Numbered from the stretch's first letter, positions 31,063 to 39,907 are shown. The stretch: 41,722 nucleotides of DNA from Streptomyces himastatinicus ATCC 53653 (GCF_000158915.1 NZ_GG657754.1:2999331-3041052), one strand, 5' to 3'. The notes: generated by a model not told the origin, from the letters alone. Made by a program: numbers and translations.

Positions 31063-31866
31063 CTAGGGAGCGTCCTGAGGGCCCTGCTGCGGGGACTGAG
31101 GGCCCCGCGGGGGCTGTGGGGGCGCCAGCTCGCCCGGGGCGCCGGGCGGCTCACCGGATGCGTCCGGAGACGGAGGAAGGGCCTCCCAGGGCACCTGGCG
31201 GGCGCGCAGATCCCTGCGGATCTTGCGCGCGAGTCTCTTGGTGTCGCGCCGGTTCATCGAGGCGCCGACGGCCGCGCCGACCATGAAGGGCGCCAGGACG
31301 GGCAGGTTCCGGAAGCTCCGTCTCAGCACCTGCTGGCGCAGCTCGCGCTTCATCCGGACGTTCAGCGCGGCGTTGACGCTGCCGGGGACGGTCGGGTCGA
31401 TACCGCGCTCCTCGGCCCATGAGCTGAGGTAGACGGTGCCCCGCTGCCGCACGGCCCCGGGCGCCCGCAGCCCGTAGACCTCGTGCAGCTCGGCGATGAG
31501 CTTGAACTCTATGGACGCCACGCCGACGATCTCGGCGGCCAGCTCGGTGGGCATGGCGGGCGGGGTTGGCAGCATCGCCGCGGCACCAACGCCCGCGCCC
31601 ACGGTGGAGGTGCCGTTCGCCGCACCCGCCACCAGCTTGTCCGCGATCTCTTCCGGGCCGAGCCCGGGGAACTGCTTGCGGAGCGTCGCGAGGTCGCGGA
31701 CCGGAATACGCGGTGCGTTCGCCACGATCCGGTCGGCGACCGCGTACACCCCCGCCCGGGCACGGTCACCGCCCTGCCGGACGCCGCGGCCGAGGGCGGC
31801 CGCGAGCGAGGCCGCCCGGCCTCGCTCGACATGTGCCCCGTCCACGCCGTCGTGCTCCGCGTCCAC
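31063..31866 (-). CDS. Conserved actinobacterial protein with Gly/Ala-rich hydrophobic segments
   Basis: A 267-aa protein of a conserved Streptomyces family with no assigned function. It has an A-S-L-A-A-A-L-G-R-G-V-R-Q-G-G-D start, a G-A-G-V-G-A-A-A-M-L-P segment (about 108-118), G-V-A-S-I-E-F-K-L-I-A-E-L-H-E-V-Y-G, and F-M-V-G-A-A-V-G-A-S-M-N-R-R-D-T near 210-225. The pattern suggests membrane association via two short hydrophobic stretches. The C-terminal 40 residues are Pro/Gln-rich. The start is uncertain: GTG at 31866 was selected because the coding pattern only begins there; upstream in-frame codons overlap the DUF4193 gene. It converges on the DUF3093 gene with a 16-bp gap. Confidence 0.72.
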   Translation of the reverse strand: MDAEHDGVDGAHVERGRAASLAAALGRGVRQGGDRARAGVYAVADRIVANAPRIPVRDLATLRKQFPGLGPEEIADKLVAGAANGTSTVGAGVGAAAMLPTPPAMPTELAAEIVGVASIEFKLIAELHEVYGLRAPGAVRQRGTVYLSSWAEERGIDPTVPGSVNAALNVRMKRELRQQVLRRSFRNLPVLAPFMVGAAVGASMNRRDTKRLARKIRRDLRARQVPWEALPPSPDASGEPPGAPGELAPPQPPRGPQSPQQGPQDAP

Positions 31867-31880
31867 GACTGGCCTGCGGC

Positions 31881-32183
31881 TCAGGCCGCGCAGTCGCGGC
31901 AGATCGGCTGGCCGTTCTTGGTCTCGGCGGCCAGCTGGCTGCGGTGGTGCACGAGGAAGCAGCTCATGCACGTGAACTCGTCGGCCTGGCGGGGCAGGAC
32001 CCGGACGGACAGCTCCTCGTTGGAGAGGTCCGCACCGGGCAGCTCCAGACCCTCGGCCTGCTCGAACTCGTCGACGTCGACGGTGGACGCCGACTTGTCG
32101 TTCCGCCGGGCCTTGAGTTCCTCGATGCTGTCCTCGTTGACGTCATCGTCGGTCTTGCGTGGGGTGTCGTAATCCGTTGCCAT
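31881..32183 (-). CDS. DUF4193 zinc-ribbon-like protein
   Basis: A 100-aa protein of the actinobacterial DUF4193 family. It opens M-A-T-D-Y-D-T-P-R, has an acidic middle with L-P-G-A-D-L-S-N-E-E-L, and ends in a C-M-S-C-F-L-V-H-H-R-S-Q-L plus C-R-D-C-A-A tail: two C-x-x-C pairs about 20 residues apart that should bind one zinc. This small protein is highly conserved in the phylum, and related proteins are linked to RNA polymerase or stress functions, but none is established for this one. A GGGGGAG ribosome site precedes the ATG at 32183. Its promoter must lie in the 421-bp gap before it. Confidence 0.92.
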   Translation of the reverse strand: MATDYDTPRKTDDDVNEDSIEELKARRNDKSASTVDVDEFEQAEGLELPGADLSNEELSVRVLPRQADEFTCMSCFLVHHRSQLAAETKNGQPICRDCAA

Positions 32184-32604
32184 GTCGCTCTCCCCCTCTG
32201 GGTGTCTGCGGTGTCTCAGCGCTCGTAACGCGTGAGAGGCCGGACTTGTGCCCGACCTGAGGCGGAGATTTTGCCTCACATCAAGGTCTGTTACTCAATC
32301 GACACCCAACCGCACCCCTGAAGAGGTGATCGGGTTGGATGGCCATCGGGACCGTACACGGTCCGAATGTCGCACTCTCATGCGCCATGACGTGTACTTC
32401 CCGTGATCACGGTGCCTGAAAACCCGGATTTTTACGGCTTTCCGGCAACCGGCACGATCACGCAGAGTGTATGGCTTGAAAATCGCCCATGTGATCGATC
32501 ACACACGATACAGGCGGTGGGCGGATCACGAAAATTCCGCCCAAAGCGAACACCCCACGAGGGTACTACCCCTTTCGCCATTCCGCCGTTCCGCCGTTCC
32601 GCGC
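32184..32604 (-). promoter_or_regulatory. 421-bp regulatory gap upstream of DUF4193 gene, with palindromes
   Basis: No gene is supported on either strand, and GC is lower than in the genes around it. Two perfect 12-bp palindromes with a TGATCA or GATC core are present: CCGTGATCACGG (32401-32412) and GTGATCGATCAC (32491-32502). A shorter inverted repeat GGACCGT-AC-ACGGTCC is at 32349-32364. They lie 166 to 320 bp upstream of the DUF4193 start and beyond the cutS stop. A regulator could bind them; which is unknown. Confidence 0.45.
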
Positions 32605-33840
32605 TCAGACCGGGAGCACCACCCGCATCACCAGGCCACCGCCCTCCCGCGGCTCGGCCGCGATCCGCCCGCCGTGGGCGCGCGCCACCGAGCGGGCGAT
32701 CGACAGCCCGAGGCCCACGCCCTTGTCGCTGCCGGTGCGCTCGGTGCGGAGCCTGCGGAACGGTTCGAAGATGGCGTCCATCTCGTACGCCGGGATCACC
32801 GGACCGGTGTTCGCGACCAGCAGCAGCGCCTGCCCCTGCCGCACCTCGGTGGTCACCTCCACCCAGCCGTGGTCCGGAACGTTGTAGCGCACCGCGTTCT
32901 GCACCAGGTTCAGCGCGATCCGCTCCAGCAGCACCCCGTTGCCCTGGACCACCGCGGCCGCCCGCTCGCCCCGGATCTCCACGCCCTTGGCCTGGGCCTC
33001 GGCCCGGAGCTGTTCGAGGGCCTGGGAGGCCACCTCGGCGAGATCCACCGGCTTGCGGTCCACGATCTCGTTGTCGCTGCGGGCCAGCAGCAGCAGGCCC
33101 TCCACCAGCTGCTCGCTGCGCTCGTTGGTGGCCAGCAGCGTCTTGCCGAGCTGGACCAGCTCCGGGGACGCCTGTGGATCGGACAACTGCACCTCCAGCA
33201 GGGTGCGGTTGATCGCCAGCGGGGTGCGCAGCTCGTGCGAGGCGTTGGCGACGAACCGCTGCTGGGCGGTGAACGCCCGGTCCAGCCGTTCCAGCATCTC
33301 GTCGAAGGTGTCCGCCAGCTCCTTCAGCTCGTCGTCCGGCCCGTCCAGCTCGATCCGGCGGGACAGGTCCGAGCCCGCCACCTGACGCGCCGTACGGGTG
33401 ATGCGGCCCAGCGGCGAGAGCACCCGCCCGGCCATGGCGTAGCCGAACGCGAACGCGACCACGGCCAGCCCCAGCAGCGCCAGCAGCGAGCGGCGCAGCA
33501 GCCCGTCCAGGGCGTAGTCGCGCTGCTGCGACATGCACTGGGCCACCGCCCGGTTGAACGCGTCGTTGTTGCCCTGGCTGGGCAGATGGCAGGTGTCGGA
33601 GGGCTTGTAGTCGATCCGCACGATCTGGAGCGGGAACTCGCTGCCCCGGCGGATGGCGTCGGCCGCCAGCAGGTAGATGATCGTCAGCAGCACCACACCG
33701 GCGATCAGGAACATCCCGCCGTACAGCAGGGTGAGCCGTATCCGGATGGTGGGCCGCAGCCAGGGGTTGGGCGGCGAGGTGTGCTGCGGGTCCCAGCTGG
33801 GCTTGGGCGGTGCGGCGGGCGGAAGCGGAGTCGTGGCCAT
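32605..33840 (-). CDS. cutS: CutS sensor histidine kinase
   Basis: A 411-aa membrane sensor kinase. TM1 is at about 38-60, an extracytoplasmic loop at 61-115 carries two cysteines (C84 in S-D-T-C-H-L and C102 in A-Q-C-M), and TM2 is at about 117-140. A HAMP domain follows, then the H-box V-A-N-A-S-H202-E-L-R-T-P-L, and a HATPase with N-box N-L-V-Q-N-A-V-R-Y and V-G-L-G-L-S-I. The paired extracellular cysteines are a feature of the CutS family and could sense redox or envelope-protein stress through a disulphide; that is inference for this copy. CutRS was first linked to actinorhodin and secretion stress in Streptomyces. It is 7 bp after cutR and transcribed with it. Confidence 0.92.
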   Translation of the reverse strand: MATTPLPPAAPPKPSWDPQHTSPPNPWLRPTIRIRLTLLYGGMFLIAGVVLLTIIYLLAADAIRRGSEFPLQIVRIDYKPSDTCHLPSQGNNDAFNRAVAQCMSQQRDYALDGLLRRSLLALLGLAVVAFAFGYAMAGRVLSPLGRITRTARQVAGSDLSRRIELDGPDDELKELADTFDEMLERLDRAFTAQQRFVANASHELRTPLAINRTLLEVQLSDPQASPELVQLGKTLLATNERSEQLVEGLLLLARSDNEIVDRKPVDLAEVASQALEQLRAEAQAKGVEIRGERAAAVVQGNGVLLERIALNLVQNAVRYNVPDHGWVEVTTEVRQGQALLLVANTGPVIPAYEMDAIFEPFRRLRTERTGSDKGVGLGLSIARSVARAHGGRIAAEPREGGGLVMRVVLPV

Positions 33841-33847
33841 GTCGCGG

Positions 33848-34501
33848 TCAGATCCGGTATCCCGAGCCGGGGACGGTGACGATCACGGCGGGCTCGCCGA
33901 GCTTGCGGCGCAGCGTCATGACGGTCACCCGGACGACGTTGGTGAACGGGTCGGTGTTCTCGTCCCAGGCCTTCTCCAGCAGCTGCTCGGCCGAGACGAC
34001 GGCGCCCTCGCTGCGCATCAGGACCTCCAGCACCGCGAACTCCTTGGGCGCCAGCTGGATCTCCTTGCCGTCCCGGAACACCTCGCGGCGGTTCGGGTCC
34101 AGCTTGATCCCGGCGCGCTCCAGGACCGGCGGCAGGGCGACGGTGGTGCGGCGGCCGAGCGCCCGCACCCGGGCGATCAGCTCGCTGAAGGCGAACGGCT
34201 TGGGGAGGTAGTCGTCGGCGCCGATCTCCAGCCCCTCGACGCGGTCGCTGACGTCACCTGAGGCGGTGAGCATCAGGACGCGGGTGGGCATGCCCAGTTC
34301 GACGATCTTGCGGCACACATCGTCGCCGTGGACGAGCGGCAGGTCACGGTCGAGGACCACGACGTCGTAGTCGTTGACGGCGATGCGCTCCAGGGCGGCG
34401 GCACCGTCATACACGACGTCGACAGCCATGGCCTCCCGGCGCAGTCCGGTGGCCACCGCGTCGGCGAGCAGCTGCTCGTCCTCGACGACGAGTACACGCA
34501 C
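33848..34501 (-). CDS. cutR: CutR response regulator
   Basis: A 217-aa OmpR-type response regulator paired with CutS. The receiver has E-D-E at 7-9, phospho-acceptor D51 in V-L-D-R-D-L-P-L-V-H-G-D and K-P-F; the G-D-D-V-C-R-K-I and A-S-G-D-V-S-D segments are typical of CutR. The winged-helix output domain covers about 125-217, with E-F-A-V-L-E-V-L-M-R, V-T-V-M-T-L-R-R-K-L and P-G-S-G-Y-R. It starts with GTG at 34501, which has an A-rich AAGGA site about 9 nt upstream. Its promoter region is 34502-34811. Confidence 0.94.
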   Translation of the reverse strand: MRVLVVEDEQLLADAVATGLRREAMAVDVVYDGAAALERIAVNDYDVVVLDRDLPLVHGDDVCRKIVELGMPTRVLMLTASGDVSDRVEGLEIGADDYLPKPFAFSELIARVRALGRRTTVALPPVLERAGIKLDPNRREVFRDGKEIQLAPKEFAVLEVLMRSEGAVVSAEQLLEKAWDENTDPFTNVVRVTVMTLRRKLGEPAVIVTVPGSGYRI

Positions 34502-34811
34502 GTCGTTGGTCCTTCCCTCAGGGCCGCGGCGGGCTCTCGTGCTCCACAGCGTTCGGCGCCTCCATCCTGCCTCGAAGTCTCATAAACCGGCGGTAAGAGG
34601 TGCCGGGCGGCCCACTTCAAGATCATCAAGAAACTTTTGGCGCCGGAGGTTTCCGCTCCGAGTGGGGTGGGGAGGACGACTGCACACCCCGCGATCACGC
34701 CCTGTATGTGGCTATCCATAGACGCCGCTGCCACCCTCAGGGATTCACGTACGTGATCGCTCCCGCCGTCGGCACACCCCGTGCCACCGACCCACGACGA
34801 GGGGGCGCACC
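34502..34811. promoter_or_regulatory. Divergent promoter region between cutR and a small gene
   Basis: A 310-bp gap with no supported gene. TAA triplets 11 bp apart (34583-34585 and 34594-34596, within CATAAACCGGCGGTAAGAGG) resemble a tandem response-regulator half-site pair 80-95 bp upstream of cutR, which could mark autoregulation. A perfect palindrome TCACGTACGTGA lies at 34745-34756, about 55 bp upstream of the divergent small gene. Confidence 0.4.
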
Positions 34812-34979
34812 ATGGACGCGTTCACCGCAGGCATTCTGCAGCGTATAGAGACCACTCAGTCCGATCTGACTCGCGCCCGTGAGACGGGCGACGAGTTCCT
34901 CGCCGATGTGGAGCTGGCGGAGCTGGAAGACCTCCGTCGACTGGCCGCCGAGCACGGCGTCGAAGTAAGCGCCGCTTGA
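34812..34979 (+). CDS. 55-aa conserved small protein
   Basis: A 55-aa frame with a strong GAGGGGGCG ribosome site just before its ATG. It reads M-D-A-F-T-A-G-I-L-Q-R-I-E-T-T-Q, then S-D-L-T-R-A-R-E-T-G-D, E-F-L-A-D-V-E-L-A-E-L-E-D-L and R-R-L-A-A-E-H-G-V-E-V. It looks like a short helical hairpin, rich in Glu and Leu, with no membrane segment. Similar small proteins are common in Streptomyces without a known function. It is followed by the terminator at 35101-35137; the 35-bp stretch after its stop holds the repeat GCTTGATCCA twice. Confidence 0.72.
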   Translation: MDAFTAGILQRIETTQSDLTRARETGDEFLADVELAELEDLRRLAAEHGVEVSAA

Positions 34980-35100
34980 TCCAGGTTGCTTGATCCAGTG
35001 CGCCGCCGGTTCCGTTCGGCGGCTTGATCACCCGGTGTGACGGAGACCGATCCAGCTCCGGTACGCCGATCCGCCCAGCACGACCGGCACAATCCACGCC

Positions 35101-35137
35101 GAAGCGCCCCGGTGTCCTCCTGGCACCGGGGCGCTTC
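35101..35137. terminator. Perfect 14-bp hairpin, bidirectional
   Basis: GAAGCGCCCCGGTG (35101-35114) and CACCGGGGCGCTTC (35124-35137) are exactly complementary with a 9-nt loop. It separates the convergent small gene ending at 34979 from the inositol-monophosphatase gene ending at 35166. Confidence 0.85.
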
Positions 35138-35165
35138 GCGTGCCCGGGGGTGGTGGCGGCCCGGC

Positions 35166-35966
35166 TCAGTCGTGCCAGGCGCCCAGGCCCTCCAGCAGCG
35201 ACTGGAGCGGCTCGAAGAGGCCGGGGGCGGCGGCGATGGTCAGCTCCGTCGAGGCGGGTACGCCCGGCCGTCCGCCGGTCAGCGCGCCCGCCTCGCGGGC
35301 TATGAGGGCACCGGCCGCGTAGTCCCAGGGGTTGAGCCCGCGCTCGTAGTACGCGTTGAGCCGGCCGCAGGCCACGTCGCACAGGTCGATGGCGGCCGAT
35401 CCGCCGCGCCGGATGTCGCGCACCTGGGGCAGCAGCTCGTGGAGGACCCTGGCCTGCCCGATGCGGCGCTCGCGCACATAGCCGAAGCCGGTGCCGATCA
35501 GCGCCTGCTCGAAGGGGGGCGCGGTGCGCACCCGCACCCGCTCCCCGTCGGCGTACGCGCCCTGGCCGAGCACCGCGTGGTACGTCTCGCCGCGCATCGG
35601 CGCCGCCACCACGCCGACGACCGTCTCGCCGTCCCGCTCGACGGCGATGCTGACCGCCCAGGACGGGAGGCCGTAGAGGTAGTTCACCGTGCCGTCGATC
35701 GGGTCGATCACCCAGCGGACACCGCTGCTGCCCTCGCTGCTCGCGCCCTCCTCGCCCAGCACGCCGTCCTGCGGGCGGTGCTGCGCGAGGAAGTCGGTGA
35801 TCAGCTTCTCGGAGGCGACGTCCATCTCGGTGACGACATCGATCGGGCTGGACTTGGTGGCGGCCACGCCGAGGTCGGCCGGGCGGCCGTCACGCAGCAG
35901 GTCCCCGGCCCTGCGGGCGACCTCCAGGGCCAGATCGAGCAGTTCGGCGTTGAGCGAGTCGGTCAT
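35166..35966 (-). CDS. Inositol monophosphatase family phosphatase
   Basis: A 266-aa magnesium/lithium-type phosphatase. Metal and substrate motifs are all visible: D-V-V-T-E-M-D at about 43-49, G-E-E-G at 71-74, W-V-I-D-P-I-D-G-T-V-N-Y at 85-96 (first signature), and G-L-N-P-W-D-Y-A-A-G-A-L-I-A (second signature, about 211-224). It may dephosphorylate myo-inositol-1-phosphate or, like close paralogues, histidinol-phosphate or fructose-1,6-bisphosphate. Inositol is needed for mycothiol and phosphatidylinositol in actinobacteria. It is the last gene before the terminator at 35101; the ferrochelatase gene lies 89 bp upstream on the same strand. Confidence 0.93.
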   Translation of the reverse strand: MTDSLNAELLDLALEVARRAGDLLRDGRPADLGVAATKSSPIDVVTEMDVASEKLITDFLAQHRPQDGVLGEEGASSEGSSGVRWVIDPIDGTVNYLYGLPSWAVSIAVERDGETVVGVVAAPMRGETYHAVLGQGAYADGERVRVRTAPPFEQALIGTGFGYVRERRIGQARVLHELLPQVRDIRRGGSAAIDLCDVACGRLNAYYERGLNPWDYAAGALIAREAGALTGGRPGVPASTELTIAAAPGLFEPLQSLLEGLGAWHD

Positions 35967-36055
35967 CGTGCTCCTTGGTGGATTACCCGTGCGTCGTGCG
36001 TGTGCGCGTGCGACGGCCCTGGAGATCCGCCGGAACGGTCCCCTGGTCGGCCCGG

Positions 36056-37198
36056 CTAGTCGGCCCCGGCGGCGGCCGGCCGCGGCGAGCGGGCCGGACA
36101 GCAGCCCACCGGGCAGAGGTCGTGGGACGGGCCCAGCGCGCCCAGGGCGCAGCGTTCGGGCACCGCCGGGGCGTCCCCGGCGGCGAACCGCTCGGTGGCC
36201 GCGCGCTCCAGCAGCAGATCGCGCACCGCCGCCGCGAACCGCGGATCGGCGCCCACGGTCGAGGCGCGGGCGACCGGCAGGCCCAGGTCGGCCGCCTTGG
36301 CGGCCGCCTCGGTGTCCAGGTCGTACTTGACCTCCATATGGTCCGATACGAAGCCGATCGGGACCATCACGGCGGCGGGCACGCCCTCGCCGTGCAGCTC
36401 CTCCAGGTGGTCGCAGATGTCCGGCTCCAGCCAGGGGATGTGCGGGGCGCCGCTGCGGGACTGGTAGACCAGCCGCCAGGGGTGCACCGCGCCGGTCTCC
36501 TCCCGCACCGCCTCGGCGATCAGCCGGGCGACGTCGAGGTGCTGGGCGACGTACGCACCGCCCTCGCCGTGGTCCGGGACCGGTCCTGAGGTGTCCGCGG
36601 CGGCGGTCGGGATGGAGTGGGTGGTGAAGGCGAGGTGCGCGCCCGCCCGCAGCCCCTCGGGCAGCTCGGCGAGCGCGGCGAGCGTCGCATCCACCATGGG
36701 CCGGACGAAGCCGGGGTGGTTGAAATAGTGCCGCAGCTTGTCCACGCGCGGCAGCGGCAGCCCCTCGCCCTCCAGGGCGGCGAGGGCGTCCGCAAGGTTC
36801 TCGCGGTACTGGCGGCAGCCCGAGTACGAGGCGTACGCGCTGGTGGCGAGCACCGCGATGCGGCGGTGGCCGTCGGTGACCATCTCGCGCAGGGTGTCGG
36901 TCAGGTACGGGGCCCAGTTGCGGTTGCCCCAGTAGACCGGCAGGTCCAGCCCGTGCTCGGCGAAGTCCTTGCGCAGCGCGTGCAGCAGCTCGCGGTTCTG
37001 GGCGTTGATCGGGCTGACGCCGCCGAACAGGAAGTAGTGCTGCCCGACCTCCTTGAGCCGCTCCCGCGGGATGCCCCGGCCCCGCGTGACGTTCTCCAGG
37101 AACGGCACGACATCCTCGGGGCCTTCGGGCCCGCCGAAGGAGAGCAACAGCACGGCGTCGTACGGGGCGGGGGATGGCTGCGGTGGCTGTTCCGGCAT
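36056..37198 (-). CDS. cpfC: Coproporphyrin ferrochelatase
   Basis: A 380-aa ferrochelatase of the actinobacterial type, which inserts Fe2+ into coproporphyrin III before ChdC makes haem b. Landmarks are L-L-L-S-F-G-G-P-E at 17-25, the catalytic histidine H194 in F-T-T-H-S-I-P, Y-Q-S-R-S-G, and [10 protein letters not shown] near 286-295. A cysteine C128 in Y-S-G-C-R-Q-Y plus a C-terminal group of cysteines (350, 362, 366, 367) suits the 2Fe-2S cluster known in actinobacterial ferrochelatases. Its N-terminus is preceded by a 173-bp divergent gap to the MFS gene. The name hemH is also used. Confidence 0.95.
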   Translation of the reverse strand: MPEQPPQPSPAPYDAVLLLSFGGPEGPEDVVPFLENVTRGRGIPRERLKEVGQHYFLFGGVSPINAQNRELLHALRKDFAEHGLDLPVYWGNRNWAPYLTDTLREMVTDGHRRIAVLATSAYASYSGCRQYRENLADALAALEGEGLPLPRVDKLRHYFNHPGFVRPMVDATLAALAELPEGLRAGAHLAFTTHSIPTAAADTSGPVPDHGEGGAYVAQHLDVARLIAEAVREETGAVHPWRLVYQSRSGAPHIPWLEPDICDHLEELHGEGVPAAVMVPIGFVSDHMEVKYDLDTEAAAKAADLGLPVARASTVGADPRFAAAVRDLLLERAATERFAAGDAPAVPERCALGALGPSHDLCPVGCCPARSPRPAAAGAD

Positions 37199-37371
37199 GG
37201 TTCTGATCCTGCCACCGGTCCCGGACCGGCGGGAAATGCCCCTGCGCGGGCCCCGGGGTGACCGTAAGCTGTATCAGCTTCGACGTTCCTTACCCCCTCG
37301 GCCCCGCCGACCTGCTCTCTTTCGCTCCTTCGTCCCGTTCTGTCGCTCTGCCCGCCCGCGGAGGCCCCGCC

Positions 37372-38628
37372 ATGCCCGGACCCGGTCCGTACCGTGTGAT
37401 CTTCGCCGCCCCCGGCGCCAAGGCGTTCTCCGCGGCCGGGTTCATCGGGCGGATGACCGTGGCCATGACGAGCATCGGCGTGGTCACGATGGTCTCCCAA
37501 CTCACCGGGCGGTACGGGCTCGCCGGTGCGCTGGCGGCCACCCTCGCGCTCTCCGTCGCCGTCATCGGCCCGCAGACCTCCCGGCTGGTCGACCGGTACG
37601 GCCAGCGCCGGGTGCTGCGCCCCGCGACCCTCGTCACGCTCACCTCGCTGGCCGGACTGCTGCTGGCGGCCCACCTGGGCTGGCCGGACTGGACGCTGTT
37701 CGTGTTCGCCGCCACGGCCGGCTGTGTGCCGAGCGTCGGCTCCATGGTGCGGGCCCGCTGGGCGGCGATCCACCAGGACGCGCCGCGTGAGCTGCACGCC
37801 GCGTACGCCTGGGAGGCCATCGTCGACGAGGCGTGCTTCATCCTCGGACCGATGATCGCGATCGGGCTGTCCGCCGCCTGGTTCCCGGAGGCGGGTCCGC
37901 TGCTGGCGGGCTGCTTCCTGGCCGTCGGCGTCTTCTGGCTCACCGCGCAGCGGTCCACCGAGCCCGCGCCGCATCCGCGCGGGTCGCACAGCGGTGGCTC
38001 CGCGCTACGGTCGCACGCGCTCCAGGTGCTGGTCCTCACCTTTGTCGCGGTCGGGACGATCTTCGGTGCGATCGACGTGGCGACGGTGGCGTTCGCCGAG
38101 GCCGAGGGTCACAAGGCGGCGGCGAGCCTGGTCCTGGCGGTGTACGCGCTGGGCTCGTGCGCGGCGGGAGCGGTCTTCGGGCTGCTGTCGCTCAAAAGAT
38201 CGCTGTCTTTCCGCTGGTTGCTGGGTATTTGTGCGATGACCGTGAGTATGATCCCCCTCCAACTGGTCGGGAACCTGTCGTTTCTGGCCGTGGCGCTCTT
38301 TGTCGCGGGCCTGGCCGTCGCACCGACGATGGTCACGACCATGGCCCTCGTCGAACAGCACGTACCACGCGCGCAGCTGACCGAGGGCATGACCTGGGTG
38401 AGTACCGGGCTCATGGTCGGAGTGGCACTCGGTTCGTCGGCCGCCGGAGGGGTGGTGGACGCCGCCGGGGCCCGCGCGGGGTACGCGGTGCCGGCCGTGG
38501 CCGGGGCGCTCGCGGCGGCGGTGGCGTTCCTCGGGTATCGCCGGCTCCGGCCGGCGCCACAGCGGGAGGGGTCGGGTGCGGATGGCCGTCAAGACCGTAA
38601 GAACCGAGCGGAACAGCGTGTGGCGTAA
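37372..38628 (+). CDS. MFS transporter
   Basis: A 418-aa major-facilitator-type transporter with about 12 transmembrane helices. Helices are visible from F-I-G-R-M-T-V-A-M-T-S-I-G-V-V (about 23-40), the loop 2-3 motif R-L-V-D-R-Y-G-Q-R-R-V-L is at about 70-81, and a second R-R-R/K-x loop is weak, as in many actinobacterial MFS proteins. No substrate is identifiable. The ATG at 37372 carries a GGAGG site; an upstream in-frame start at 37258 is unlikely. The last 47 bp overlap the following oxidase gene, so the two are probably expressed together. Confidence 0.9.
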   Translation: MPGPGPYRVIFAAPGAKAFSAAGFIGRMTVAMTSIGVVTMVSQLTGRYGLAGALAATLALSVAVIGPQTSRLVDRYGQRRVLRPATLVTLTSLAGLLLAAHLGWPDWTLFVFAATAGCVPSVGSMVRARWAAIHQDAPRELHAAYAWEAIVDEACFILGPMIAIGLSAAWFPEAGPLLAGCFLAVGVFWLTAQRSTEPAPHPRGSHSGGSALRSHALQVLVLTFVAVGTIFGAIDVATVAFAEAEGHKAAASLVLAVYALGSCAAGAVFGLLSLKRSLSFRWLLGICAMTVSMIPLQLVGNLSFLAVALFVAGLAVAPTMVTTMALVEQHVPRAQLTEGMTWVSTGLMVGVALGSSAAGGVVDAAGARAGYAVPAVAGALAAAVAFLGYRRLRPAPQREGSGADGRQDRKNRAEQRVA

Positions 38629-39907
38629 CTGGGCGGGGAACGTCATCGCCCGTCCGGTGCGGAGCGTGGCCCCCTCCTCGACCCAGGAGCTGGCCGAGGC
38701 GGTGCGTCAGGCCGTGGCGGACGGGCTGCGGGTCAAGCCGGTGGGCACCGGCCACTCCTTCACCACCACGGCCGCCACCGACGGCGTGCTGATACGCCCG
38801 GACCGTCTGGTGGGCGTGCGGGAGGTGGACCGGGAGGCGGGCACGGTGACCGTCGCGGCGGGCACCACACTGCGTCAGCTCAACGAGACCCTGTCGGTCC
38901 ACGGTCTGTCGCTGACCAACATGGGCGACATCATGGAGCAGACGGTGGCCGGGGCCACCTCCACCGGCACCCATGGGACGGGGCGCGACAGCGCCTCGAT
39001 CGCCGCCCAGATCAAGGGGCTGGAGCTGGTCACGGCGGACGGCTCGGTACTGCGCTGCTCGGCGACCGAGCACCCGGAGGTCTTCGCGGCCGCCCGGGTC
39101 GGCCTCGGCGCGCTCGGCGTGGTCACGGCGATCACCTTCGGGGTGGAGCAGGAGTTCCTGCTCACGGCGCGCGAGGAGCCGATGCCCTTCGACCGGGTGA
39201 TGACGGAGTTCGAACAACTCGTCGCCGAGAACGAGCACTTCGAGTTCTACTGGTTCCCGCACACCGGCAACTGCAACACCAAGCGCAACAACCGCAGCAC
39301 CGGCCCCGCCTCCCCCATCGGCCGGGTCAGCGGCTGGGTGGACGACGAACTGCTGTCCAACGGCATCTTCCAGGTGGCCTGCACGGTGGGCCGGGCGGTC
39401 CCCGCCACCATCCCCGGGATCGCCAAGATCTCCAGTCGCGCCCTGTCCGCCCGCACCTACACGGACATTCCTTACAAAGTCTTCACCAGCCCGCGCCGGG
39501 TCCGCTTCCTGGAGATGGAGTACGCGGTGCCGCGCGAGGCCGCCGTCCCGGCGCTGCGCGAACTCAAGGCGACCGTCGAGCGGTCGGGGCTGCGGGTCAG
39601 CTTCCCGGTGGAGGTGCGGACGGCACCCGCCGACGACATCCCGCTGTCCACCTCCTCCGGCCGGGACACCGCGTACATCGCCGTCCACCTCTACCGGGGC
39701 ACCCCGCACCGGGCGTACTTCACGGCCGCCGAGCAGATCATGACCGCGCACGGCGGACGCCCGCACTGGGGCAAGCTGCACAGCCGCGACGCCGCGTATC
39801 TGTCGGGGGTCTATCCGCGGTTCGGCGAGTTCACCGCGCTCCGCGACCGGCTCGACCCGGACCGGGTGTTCGGCAACGACTACCTGCGGCGGGTGCTCGG
39901 CGGCTGA
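38582..39907 (+). CDS. FAD-dependent sugar-lactone oxidase (D-arabinono-1,4-lactone oxidase type)
   Basis: A 441-aa member of the VAO/FAD-linked oxidase family. The FAD-binding domain contains V-G-T-G-H-S-F at about 49-55, whose histidine is the usual covalent flavin site, then T-N-M-G-D-I and G-A-T-S-T-G-T-H-G-T-G at about 123-133. The substrate domain ends in the ALO signature H-W-G-K-L-H-S-R-D-A and the terminal R-L-D-P-D-R-V-F-G-N-D-Y. It probably oxidises aldonolactones or related alditols with O2. An ATG at 38582 is used; a GTG two codons upstream is possible. The start lies within the end of the MFS gene, and a strong hairpin terminator begins at its stop. Confidence 0.9.
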   Translation: MAVKTVRTERNSVWRNWAGNVIARPVRSVAPSSTQELAEAVRQAVADGLRVKPVGTGHSFTTTAATDGVLIRPDRLVGVREVDREAGTVTVAAGTTLRQLNETLSVHGLSLTNMGDIMEQTVAGATSTGTHGTGRDSASIAAQIKGLELVTADGSVLRCSATEHPEVFAAARVGLGALGVVTAITFGVEQEFLLTAREEPMPFDRVMTEFEQLVAENEHFEFYWFPHTGNCNTKRNNRSTGPASPIGRVSGWVDDELLSNGIFQVACTVGRAVPATIPGIAKISSRALSARTYTDIPYKVFTSPRRVRFLEMEYAVPREAAVPALRELKATVERSGLRVSFPVEVRTAPADDIPLSTSSGRDTAYIAVHLYRGTPHRAYFTAAEQIMTAHGGRPHWGKLHSRDAAYLSGVYPRFGEFTALRDRLDPDRVFGNDYLRRVLGG

